From assembly GCA_949752735.1 (NCBI GenBank), contig OX457041.1, forward strand, positions 25,754,576-25,818,575: a DNA stretch of 64,000 nt. The letters are read 5' to 3'. This document shows positions 23,820 to 35,200 of the stretch, one piece after another (within the stretch, counting starts at the first letter, position 1; each line of letters starts with the position of its first letter). The position numbers were made by a program, and so were the translations under genes. The stretch is from Lumbricus terrestris (lineage: Eukaryota; Annelida; Clitellata; Crassiclitellata; Lumbricidae). Below the pieces are notes generated by a model, which worked only from the letters and a program-made list of their open reading frames with translations, was not told the DNA's origin and made no database searches.

Positions 23820-24165
23820 CTATTAATTCTATCTCATTGAGCTCTGCTGTTTGATTTTGGGTGTCCCTGGGCGTCACCCCTGCACTCCTCAAAAAGAGGA
23901 GTTCTTTTCGTTCCCTTCACTCGTACAGTACTGTAAGTGCCCACGCGGAATTGAGCTTTTTCTGTGGTTAGCCAAGTTATCTGGAATAGTCTTCCTTTGG
24001 AGAGCTCTGCGTTTACACCTTGTAACCATGTCTGAATATTTCCTCACTAAACTTTAAGCTGTTTTTTCTGGGTGCATTGGAATTTGAGGCACCTCCCTGA
24101 GTAGTTTCCTTGCAGAGGAGCTACATAAAATACAGAATAACCCAATGAATGAATGAATGAGTTCA
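23820..24165 (+). mobile_element. Decayed LINE 3' end with (GAAT)n tail
   Basis: A degraded frame with LWRALRLH-like residues precedes CCTCCCTGAGTAGTTTCC, a GGAGCTACATAAAAT block and a GAAT run at about 24145-24160. Confidence 0.55.
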
Positions 24166-24526
24166 ATGAGGCCATTAATGTCTGGCTGTTATGAAGGGCT
24201 TTCAATATAGGCTTTGTCTCAGAGTAAGTCAAAATCAGTTAGATGCTATTTTGTGTTATACTTCGAGGTATTACAAGAGGTATTTAAGAGGCACTGTGGT
24301 GCAACTTATGCACACACCTACATACATGGATACACATAATTATGCATGCATATAGATACACACAAACAACTGAGTGCATTCTTATGAGCATACATATCAT
24401 ACGTAACATATGTGCTTACTACCTATATAGACATTCTTTCACTGTACGGTAAAGTAAGGTGAGATTATGCAAGCTACGCAAAGGTAAAGTGAAGTACTTG
24501 CTTGTATGCTCATTCCTCTATCAACA

Positions 24527-25060
24527 TTAGTCCTCAGGGGTTGGTCAATGAGTTGAAGGTTGTGTTGTTTGCAGTCCTCAAGGGCTGGTCCATGAGTTGA
24601 ATGTTGTGCTGGTTGCAGTCCTCCAGGGCTGGTCCATGGGTTGAAGGTTGTGTTGGTTGCAGTCCTCAAGAGTTGGTCCATGACTTGAAGGTTGTGTTGT
24701 TTGCAGTCCTCAGGGATTGGTTAATGGGTTTGAAGGTTGTGTTGTTTGAAGTCCTCAAGGTTTGGTCAATGGGTTGAAGGTTGTGTTGGTTGCAGTCCTC
24801 AAGGGTTGATCAATGGGTTGAAGGTTGTGTTGTTTGCAGTCCTCAAGGGTTGGCCCATGAGTTGAAGGTTGTGCTGGTTGCAGTCCTCCAGGGTTGGTCA
24901 ATGGGTTGAAGGTTGTGTTGTTTGCAGTCCTCAGGGATTGGTTAATGGGTTTGAAGGTTGTGTTGGTTGCAGTCCTCAGGAGTTGGTCAATGGGTTGAAG
25001 GTTGTGTTGTTTGCAGTCCTCAAGGGTTGGTCCAAGGATTGAAGGTTGTGTTGTTTCCAA
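24527..25060. repeat. 44-bp minisatellite, about 12 copies
   Basis: The unit contains GGTTGTGTTGTTTGCAGTCC and TCAAGGGTTGGTCAATGGG. The period is 43-45 bp with substitutions between units. The frame stays open on the minus strand only because the unit lacks stops; there is no evidence of coding. Confidence 0.9.
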
Positions 25061-25069
25061 TGCATACAG

Positions 25070-25980
25070 AGCAAAAGCAATCTTACAAGTGCTGTTATAT
25101 AAAGTGCTCTAAGTGCTGTATTCTAGCAGCCTGTCATGTTTGACTTCTTTGTCATTTGGCCACTTTAATGTTTATGCCGTTTTGCTGATATCTTTTATTG
25201 AGAGATAACGTCTGCATCTGACCGTAGTACGGAAGTTTACTTAAGATCTGGCTGCCTCAGCAAATGTAAACATCCGTTAGTTAAAACAGTAACGTGTATT
25301 GAATATTTGAATCGATGGGAGAGTGCAATATAAAATAATGCAGCTAGAAGATGGCTTCTTTTCTTTATCATGGGATAGCCTAGTAAGTTTGAATGACCTG
25401 AATGACCTTGACGTGTTCTTTAAACTTCTTTTCATAAACTTTGATTTTAATTGCTATCTGACATTTGTAAAGTTCCACTTTAAGAAAGAACTCACCAGTG
25501 GCACTCCCAGTGGTATAACTATCGGAAACTAATATCTGATGACATCATACACTAGTCAACCATACAAAAAAACTCTTCCAAGCACAGTCTCATGTCAGAG
25601 TTCCATCATGGTTGCAAGCCAACCGTTTTGATTGCTTTATAAGGTCACAATAATGTCTGAATAATGTCTGACTGTATGTCACAGACTCACAGGGACTGTA
25701 TTCTATTTGGATGGATCCGATTTTACCAGGGTCTATGACAACAGAGGCCGTTACCCTGGACAGAAATTAGCTCGGCATATTACAGCACTTAAGAGCAAGA
25801 TTCTTTATTCTATTTAGAAACAGTCAAACAGTTAACCTGTATAGAGAATTCATGTAAGGTTTATCCATGTGAGTCTATGCCTGAATAGTTTTGTAAGAAG
25901 AAGCAGGCAACATGTGTATGAGGCATTGAACAGATAGTAAGGATGGTAAGGACCTATAGCCTATGACGAGACTAAAGAAT
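25070..25980. other. Intergenic, nothing recognised
   Basis: No coding homology or repeat ends seen. Confidence 0.45.
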
Positions 25981-25985
25981 GCCTG

Positions 25986-26210
25986 TGGGGCACGGTGGTG
26001 TAAGGGTATACGTTCAGCACCTTGGAGCCTGAAAGGTTGCGGGTTCGAATCCACTTCAAGCCACAGCGTAGGGACTCTGAACAAGCCTTCACTTGCAATT
26101 GCTCATGTGTGAAAGTCCGATTCAGCATCCGTGCTGTAGTTGGGCATGCTCTGAGTAGAAATCTTGAAGGGGCACTATAACACGTGCTCATACATACATA
26201 CATACATAGC
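25986..26210 (+). mobile_element. tRNA-headed SINE, copy 2
   Basis: Head GGGGCACGGTGGTGTAAGG, box B GGTTCGAATCC, tail CTCTGAGTAGAAATCTTGAA then GGGGCACTATAACACG with (CATA)n. Confidence 0.88.
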
Positions 26211-26266
26211 ACAACATGAATTTGCTTATACTTCATACCACTGCTTGCTTTTCTGCCCATGCTACC

Positions 26267-26411
26267 CAGTGCTAAAAGTGTCAAATAAGAAGTGCCTGAA
26301 TGCCCTCACCTTTTCAGGTGTGCTGGCCAAATATGTGACAGAACGGCATAGAGATTTGAAAATGAGTGCCTGGACGCCGACCATGACCGTCCTGCCACAC
26401 TTTAAGTCCTG
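26267..26411. mobile_element. hAT-like MITE, family C (AAGTGCCTGGACGC), copy
   Basis: CAGTGCTAAAAGTGTCAAAT to CACACTTTAAGTCCTG; degenerate 8-bp duplication ATGCTACC/ATTTTACC. Confidence 0.75.
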
Positions 26412-26639
26412 ATTTTACCTTTAATAATTACTTCAGTGGCTCAGTTTGAAGTCCACAACATGTTTTTGACTGTCCAGTGGCGACCAATGGACTGCTGTGG
26501 ACATGGAAATGACTAAAACAAGTCAATGTTCAGCCTGAGTTGTGAGAAAAGTTATTTTCATTCTGTCGGGCGGGGGTAGGGGATTGGACATGTGGTGATA
26601 ACGCCTGCAACCAATTATGGTATTCATTTGAATATGATC

Positions 26640-27010
26640 GATTGTCAGGTAACTCAGGTTGGTTGACTGGCTTACTGAAGCCTATGAATTTCTTGCAGAC
26701 TGAACTAATGGCTGGCTGATTAGAGAGGGACTGACTATCTGGTTGCCTGACTGAAAGCTGACTTTGTTAATTATTCACTGATTGGCTGTCTCACTGGTTA
26801 ACTGATTGGCTTATTGACATGCAGGCTAAATGACTATACGAGTGATCTGAGTATGTCATAAACCACACTTAATATTAATTAATATTACTGAGCGATTGCT
26901 TGATGAATAGAATTGAGCCATTAATCATTTATTGTTAAATTTATTATCGGATGTGTGTTTATATATTAGTTAGCTGATTTGCTGACTGGCTGGCTGTTTG
27001 CTTGATTAGT
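26640..27010. repeat. Degenerate CTGACTGG-type simple repeat
   Basis: Many imperfect copies of GACTGGCT/GACTGACT words. A similar tract lies at 32570-32690 in the AMPK gene. Confidence 0.5.
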
Positions 27011-27445
27011 TAATCAATTGATCAATTTTTAACTTTTATTATTATGTTTAGTGTTATCATTGGCCTTCTGTTGTTATTATTGTTATTGTTATTAATGATG
27101 CAGCTGTAATAAAAGACTTCAAACGGACAAGTGTTCTTGAATACTTCAATAAACAGTGAGATAATGAAGTAAGTAAGACTGTTGTGGTGTTTTCAACCGG
27201 CAGTTGTTTAGTACTATAGTACCGGCCGAGACTTGTCTTGTTTGACTATAATATAGTCGTTATATGCGTCTGTAAATCTTTTGGAGGCCATGCCAGATAA
27301 ACCCAGTGGAGCGCAATGTTCCTTTGAGTGAGACGAAAGCAGGAAAAAGCATAGCAACAGCAGACGTTGTGCAATCTCGATTCCTACACCACTGTTCGGA
27401 AGCATATATAGGCCTAACTCTTTTGTACTTTGCCTTGCAGTAACT

Positions 27446-27763
27446 CAGTGGTTCCCAACCTTTTTTGACTTTAGGGCCACTTTTTCTTAGTTGAAGGACA
27501 TTAGGGGGCTACAACTACAAGGCTAAAATTTAATTAGCTAAAAGCATATTAAGGTGTTATAATTATTTGAATCAAAATAGAATTTTGATGGTATTTATAA
27601 ACAATAAAATAAAATAATTTATAATAGAAAATAACCATGTGTTCTATCCTGTCCAAATTGTCAATTTTTCCATATATTTTTGTTGATTCTTTGAGAGATG
27701 AGGGCCAATTTTTAGGCCTGGTTGGCCACTTTTGGCCCGCGGGCCACGGGTTGGGAACCACTG
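27446..27763. mobile_element. hAT-like MITE, family D
   Basis: CAGTGGTTCCCAACCTTTTT to GGTTGGGAACCACTG with a perfect 8-bp duplication CAGTAACT (27438-27445, 27764-27771). Lies just upstream of the AMPK gamma promoter region. Confidence 0.9.
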
Positions 27764-27779
27764 CAGTAACTTGTCTTTG

Positions 27780-28286
27780 GGGCAAAATTTGTACCTAGGG
27801 GCGTGACGATCGAGGAGCCAAATCGAAGTTTGCTTGGCCTGGATTCTTCACTGCCGATCGAGTGATCGGATGTGGGTAAACAATAGCATGCATGCTGTCT
27901 CTCTGTCCGTTGGAGGCTCGCGTGGAGGAGGAGGCCTTCATTGTCAATGGCTGTGTGCTTAGTCGATAGAATATCTTGCTCGAGAAGCGTGTTGCGTTAG
28001 CCCACTTTCGACACTAACAGAGACGCCGCCGCCGTCGTAATTGGACAAAAAATAACTCTGTGCCTTTCCTCTGCAGAACGGAGGATCAAGACAGAGATCG
28101 AGAAAGAGACTTTGCGACGCGTGGTTTGGAATGACGGTTCAGGTTTATTTAGAAGAATTTTGTGTTTGTTTAGGACTGACGGCAAGGCATTTGACAGACG
28201 ATCTGATCTGTTTGTGAACGCTGTGCATCGATCTGGATGTGGTTTGGAAAGTTTGTATTGAATAATATTATCGATTCGTGACGAAG
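27780..28286 (+). promoter_or_regulatory. PRKAG2: Probable promoter and 5' UTR of the AMPK gamma gene
   Basis: CpG-containing, non-repetitive DNA lies between a hAT-like element (ends 27763) and the start codon. Direct GATCGAG/GATCGGA motifs occur around 27805-27870. No TATA box was recognised and the TSS is unknown. Confidence 0.4.
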
Positions 28287-28310
28287 ATGGCAGTGAATTC
28301 GGGACACAAG
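28287..28310 (+). CDS. PRKAG2: AMPK gamma coding exon 1
   Basis: Eight codons (MAVNSGHK), phase 0, with a strong donor AAG|GTGAGT. Chosen because it is the only upstream ATG in frame with a good donor before the Ser/Arg-rich exon. A different first exon is possible, since PRKAG2 genes use alternative starts. Confidence 0.65.
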
Positions 28311-29188
28311 GTGAGTGTGTTTGATTTGATCTGTATTGGAAATTGGAACCTTGAAGTGTCGAATTGCGGTGGTTTTTGATCATCTGTGATTTATTTACCT
28401 GGTATGAAATGATGATTGAGTGAATGTTGTGGTAAATTGTTTTTATTCACGCAAGGTCAGTTTGAGTTGTTAGATTTTGGAAGAAATTGCAATTAAAGAT
28501 ATGGTGGGGTCAGTAGTGACGTTCTTAATGGTATGGTGGCCAACTGGTTAGACTTGCATAGGCTATAGCCTATATCGCGGAGAGTACAGATTCGATCCTT
28601 GTCCAAGCGGTTACTAAGTATGGACCTTGAGCAAGTCCTTCGCTCACAATGACTCAACAATATAATTGCAGGTGTGCACTTCTGAGCTTTTCAAGAAGGA
28701 TGATATAAAATTGCAGTTGCATTAAGGATGGGGGGTTGTAATGTTATTGGTGCTATTGTGCTGATTGCAATGTTCACTTATTGTGTAAGGATTGCGCTGA
28801 ATGTGAGTATCATACGCATATCTACACAGCACTTTTGACTGGTTAAACTATAATTTTTTAATTGTGACCACTAATTTGTGTGGTGCCTCTCAAAAGCAGA
28901 AGAGCACAATTGAACAGATTGTTTTTCAAATGTTAAATGTAAAAGTGGCAAAGAAGGCTAAGGCGCTGGTTTACAAGGAATTGCTGGAAGCTGCATTCCA
29001 GGTTTTGCATTAGTAAATTGCATCACACGTTACATTACAGGCAATGTTATTTGTTGCATATTGTAAGTTTGGAACACTTGAAGAGTGTCTCTGTGAAGCT
29101 TGTCATACTTACATGGCTATCAGCTGAATAGAATGATGTGATGAATTTCATTGTTTGTCATGTCTTCCATTATCTGCATTTGTGTGTT

Positions 29189-29228
<40 letters not shown>

Positions 29229-32200
29229 GTGTATGCAGTCACTTATAGACTCATAGTACCTTTTAATGCTTCACAAGAAATGCTGCCTTTAGATGATAGT
29301 CGTTCTAGAGTTCATTAATCTTTTACCCGTTTGCCCCGAGAATATCCGCTGAAAACGGGCTTAAAATTTAAAAATGAACTGGTAAAGGGCTAAGAGTAGA
29401 AAGTTCTTCATTGAACAAATAATATTGTGATAACTGGAAAAGTCGCCACTGGCCAACTCTCACACACATGTAGAGCCAACAGAACAGGCTTCTTACTTGT
29501 TCACCCCAGGGCTGTTTTTAAGGAATATTTAGAACTGCACAACTCCTTTCCTTTCCCAACATCCGTGATAAATTACTTCGAATCGGAGGACAATGACCTT
29601 TTTTGCTAGTCTCAACTGTACAGAAGTTCTTCTATAACTCGTCGCCTGAGAATTATCTTCGCGTATCTCCACTTTTGTGAATTCCGAGAAAATCGAGTTT
29701 GAAATTTCGGAACTTTGGACGGAAATTTTAAAAAATGAGTGCCATAAAACTTCAGGCAAAGACGTCATATTAAAGCATCGACATTAATTAAAGGATATTG
29801 CATTAAAATTAAACTGAAACTTAGAATGGTTTTTGTGAAATTTTGGAAAATGTTGTATAAAATGAATTTAAATCAATTGCAAGTCATCCTGACGAGAAAA
29901 AAATTTGAAAAAATTCAAATAAGAAAAGAAAGCAATACACAATCATTTGCGACTTTGTTCGTTTCAATTTTCGCAAGTTTAATACCCTTTTTTAATAAAA
30001 GAACGTTTTTTATTCCCTGGACATACGACACTATGATACAACGAATTGGGATGTCGTATCTCCTGCGTCCAATCAACGACGAGCTTTCTCGGACATACGA
30101 CAATGCACTTTTAAACCGTGAATGCGGCACTGGAGATACGGCAAAATAAATTGGAGAAACGACAAGGCAATCCTGATACATGGGCATACGACAGGTAGTT
30201 TTCGGTGAATATCTTTAAAACGACTTGTCGTATCTCTTAACTATTAAATGAGATGAAAAAGAAGCAAATTTTTGCTACAAATCAAGTCTAAACTCGATTT
30301 TGAAAAAAATGGACATACGTGAAGAAAATTCTGAGGCGACGAACTGCACATTTTGTTTACAACTGCACGCTAAAAAAAGCCATGGGCGGAGACCTAGGGG
30401 GGACAGGGGGGACGGTCCCCCCCAATGAAAGTGTTGGAGGGGACGGCCCATGCATTCGCCCCCCCCCAATGTTTGAGCGTCAAGACTTTTTGGGGCGGCG
30501 AAAATAGAAATATTTCGGCGAGATTTGGCCCGGATGACTAAAACAAAAAAGGTCATCAACTTTTTTGGCGGCAGAAATTTTGTTTTTTCCAGATTTCGCC
30601 GGTCATCGGAAATTTTTCAAAAATCTCGCATCTTTCCGTCCCCCCCAATTCTCCGCCCAGGTCTCCGCCTATGAAAAAAGCCCTGGTTCACCCCAAGTTT
30701 TCATCTGTTGCAGAGTTCAAATTCAATCGCCATAAACATACCTGATGGCGATCCTCGTCCGCGATCCGGATCGAAAGGTTGGATGGATATGTTCCGTCGT
30801 CGACGAAAGTCCGGCGGCAACCTCATGATCACCGACCTAATGACCAACGATCCGGAGGTGGAAAAACCGAATAAAATTAAATCGGGGAAAGCCCGTCGTC
30901 GATCAAACTCCGTGCAGATCGGTGAGACAAAGCCGATATCGATTCCGACTTCGAATTCGCACGAGCCTCTTCGAATCGCGCTCGCGAAAAGAGAACTCGG
31001 GAGTCAGTTGTCGTCGTCGCCGAGCGAGTCGTCGACTCCGATGAGTCAGTTGCTGTCGAGCTCAACCGGTCAGGCGGAACTGGGTCGTGCCTTTTCGAGG
31101 AAGGTCGGACCGGGGGAATTCCTTCAGATGTACAGAAATAGACGCTGCTCACTTGATTCTCAGTCGAATCCTATGCTCGAGAAGATGCGACAAAGGAAGG
31201 TAGGACGTCCACGGTGTGATATGTTTTTTCAGATATGAAAAGATGTAATTATGTTATATAGGACGATTGCTATTGGCTGGGTTTTATGGTGAGGTACTTT
31301 TTTAAATGAGAGTCTTAGATTTACTTTGTCCAAAGAATATTGATGTTAAAGTTATTGATATATTAAATGGAGTTTGACATGTAGGGCTCGAATCACTTTT
31401 AGCGTGGTGCTAAGGCCTTTATGATAGCAAGGTCATTCATTCATTCATTTCGAAAATTTGTATAGCGCCTCTTCAAGAAAACCACTCAGAGGCGCTCCCA
31501 GCCACAGCTAAAAAGTAAGATTTGAGAAACTTAAAAATGCAGAGGAATTTAGTCTAGGCATAAGTCGCAAGGTTAGTGGGAGGCCATTCCAGATAGCAGG
31601 ATCCACAGCAGAAAAGGCTCGGCACTGTCTGATAGAAGTGAGAGCTCGCGGAATCAAAAGCTCACCCATTGCCGCATAGCGAAGAGTTCAACGGGCTGCA
31701 AGGTCTGAGACAGGTCGACAAAGGCTAGACAAGTACAATGGAGCACGGGGGCATATTTAGGAATGCGGCCAATGAGACGAGCAGCCGAGCGAAGAACTCG
31801 TTCAAGGCGCCCAATTAGTCCAAGTGGCAGACCCACAAGTACCGAACTGCAGTGATCAATTCTAATGGTGACAAAGGCATGCACAAGAGTCATAATAGCA
31901 CTATGAGAGAGGGATCTTGATACAACTCAGAGTTGACGAAGCTGGTAGTAGCAACTACTAGTGACCAAATTGATATGCTTTGAGAAATTGAGCTCTTAAT
32001 CCAAAGTAATGCCAAGGTCATTGTGACAGCATTTTGCATTGCAGGGTCATTGTAAAAATTATTAAGGCCTCTGTGTTGTTAAGTTCAGTATAGTAGTATG
32101 ATGTTATACTTAAGGCAAGTATAGGGCCAGAGTCTGTGAGACTAAGATCAATTGTAAAACTCGAGTTTGATGTTTATTGGCATTTATTGTCTTCAATTTT

Positions 32201-35200
32201 TCTATTTAGGTTAGTTAGGTATCCTGTGAGCAATGAATACCTGCTTGCCTACTTGTGTGTAGGGGCGGATCCAGTGGGGCAAATCAGGCCATGGCCCCAT
32301 TTATAAATTTCTTTATTTCTCACCATCTATTCTGGTGTGGAAAGGGGACATGACCCCCTCCTATCAGTTTCGTAGGCCCATCTTCATGAGGCTTGTATAG
32401 GGTTTCAATAATGCAGTGGAAAAGGTGACAAAGAAGACAGATAGTAAAAGGGGAAAAAGGTCATCAAATTTTTCGGCGACCAAAGACGACATTTTTTCAC
32501 CAGTCCCGAGACCGAAAAGTTTGGCCCCCTTAGAAAATTTCAGTATCCGCCCCTGCTTGTGTGTCTACTCACCTGACTGACTGACCAGCCAGTGCTGGCT
32601 GACTGACAAACAACCACCTCATTGACTGACCGCATGACTGACTAACTGCTTGCTTGACTGACTCACTAACTCACTGACTTATCAGAACTTTGTTATGCTA
32701 AGCTATTTGTAGCCTCGACAAATACCTATATATATATTTGATAAAGACGGTCTAATCATTTCTAATTTCTTAAACCTTTGTTCCAGATTGGTGATATAAA
32801 ACCGCCTAGCAGTCCTCTAGCACGAGACAACCCTGTGTTACAAAAACAACCGACAGTAAGTTTATCAGAGCCAAAACCTGAGGCGACTCTCCTCCCTCTG
32901 AGCGCCATTCCAGACCACGTTGTTACGCAGTCTCGGGGCAACAGATCTCGGCGCCTCAGTTTCTTCTTGCCGACCCCGGATCGGACGGAGGAGGGGCGCT
33001 TCAAGCAGCTTGACAACGGGTCGAGGCATCGCCGCTTCTCTGAACCTCAGGGTCCAAAGATGGAGGCGCTACGGAAGCTGTCCAACACCCATTCAAAGGT
33101 CTTCCAACGGGATACCATCGTAGATGCCATGTCTAACTTTCCAAAGGTGATTGTTAGTGCTATTGTCTCAAACCGCAATATGTCTTCAAAGAGTTGGTTT
33201 GAAGTAGGAATATAGTTAGTAAGGTTTGCACTTGTAATTGAGGATAGGCAATTTGAGGTGAGGTAACGTGAGCTATTGAAGTGCATCGTAAGATAATGCA
33301 TAGAAAGATAATGTCACATAAGGTTTTGCATGATGAAACTTGAAAGATGTGCAATGGAAGATGTGGTAAATGGAGGCTATGTTAGATATAAATGCAGGTT
33401 AACTACTAATGTAAACAGTGCAAGGTCTTGCTTGGGAAATGTGATATAATTAATGTGGTTCCGTGCGATTATTGTTTAGATGTGATCTCACAACTTCTTG
33501 AACACCAATTTAAGAATAGGCCTTTGATGTTTTTATTACATTTGCAGAATTTCTACCTGTAAACAGTTGCATGATACTACATGTATCTATTTGTATAGCA
33601 TATATATCATGCCACTTTTTGCTGCTATTGCTGTCTCAGTTGTTCTGGTTAATTATATAACCCAACTGTGATTTTGTAACTGTTTCTATTCGTGATTAAT
33701 TTTTTGTTTTTGCTTTTTAGTTCACCCCAAAAGTTCCCAAGAACTCTTCGTCATCTGCAGGTCTGCAAGTACTCGTAATCTTTATCTGATTTGAACATGT
33801 ATGTACTACCGTTATCATGATACAGATGATTTCGATCAGTTATAAGTTCATTCTTGCGCTTTTAGGTTGGATCTGTAGGACAACTATGAGTATATGGTAG
33901 CAAACAGAAAATCATCATGAAACGTGAATAGTGAATACAGTGGAAGTCCAGTAAAGCATGGAGTCAAGCTGTGACACCTGCATGGTGTAAATGGAAGTTT
34001 AATTAAGATATATACAGTGAGATTTTCAACCATACAGACATTATCGGACATGATGTTTTAAATCTAACATGAAAGTGTGTTTGTAAATAGAAATATTGCA
34101 GCTTTCCTAACATTAAATAAAAGTTTTAAGAACTGATTTTTTTAAATTAGCAATATTATTACATGCAAATTTATATTTATACTGACTAAGCAGTAAGCAT
34201 GAATTCAATATGTATAGCCTACTTAAATCTGCTGTTTTAAAATGCATGTTAAAAGAGAACCATGTAGGAGCATAAAATATAATATGCAGTTTCTACCAGA
34301 TTTAAGTGTAATTAACTAGCACAGCGAATTACACTGAAAAATGCTGAAAAGCTTTAGAAGAAATCAAAAAAGATTTGGTTAGTGCTACTTGAGTCATTTT
34401 CTTGCTGAGAAATTCCTGAGAATCGTTTTCCTGAGTTAGAATGACTTCAGTGCAAACACAAAACCACAACTGCCCAGTGACAGGTCACTTGCCCGTCCAA
34501 GCGTAGAATGGTATTCATTATTTACAGACCAACATAAGATGGAGGACTGACTGATTGTTGCCACAGCATTCCGCAACTGGTCACCCATCCGAGTACTGTC
34601 TCAGCTTCATTTGTCCTATCTGCAACTGCGAGCATTTGACCAGCTGAACAATGACCACTCATGTATTGTGCATAGCTGCTGTATATTTTTTGTTTTATGT
34701 GACAGAAGGATTAGCGCTGTGGAGAGGGGCATAAGGAGGCAGGGTGAAAATTTGCCAGGGGGTTGGGGGTTTCAACCCCCAGTCTTTCTTAGAGTCCCAT
34801 AGTAACGTCTGCTTTTCATGCCCCAATTCCAAGTGTATCATAGTCCAACCCATCAGTTGTTTTTCCACAATTTTCCACAATTCTCACACTGTCTGGAAAG
34901 GTCTGTGATGCTTTCTTTCAGCCAGTCTGGGCAACCTCTTTGGTCGTTACATTCAGATAGAACCAGCGCACTACGTCATCTGGAAAGAGGGAAGACGAAT
35001 CGAAAAGATCCTCAGGGTACGTTACAGTTCGATGATGTTCTGCAAATTATTATTCGTCCATTCGTCGTTAATCGGTCACCTGTGTATATTTCTGTACATC
35101 TATGTGCATATGAATGTATGTATGTATGTGTGTGCATATGTATGTATGTATGTATGTATGATTGTATGTATTTATGTATGTATGTATTTATGTGCGTATG

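Larger units (their letters stand above)
29507..30685. mobile_element. hAT-like element, family B, copy 3, carrying two inserts
   Basis: CAGGGCTGTTTTTAAGG to AAAAAAGCCCTG with a perfect 8-bp duplication GTTCACCC (29499-29506, 30686-30693). Its body is the family B MITE interrupted at 29640-30341 and 30381-30673. It ends 28 bp before AMPK gamma exon 2. Confidence 0.9.

Noticed and set aside
24439..25060. Repetitive minus frames (GGLQ/EDCKQHN units)
   Set aside because: The 44-bp minisatellite lacks stops in one frame; unit length varies between 43 and 45 bp, so the frame is not maintained.
31654..31893. Minus frame as a host gene
   Set aside because: Residues match the C-terminal part of a LINE reverse transcriptase and the retroelement 3' tail follows on the same strand.
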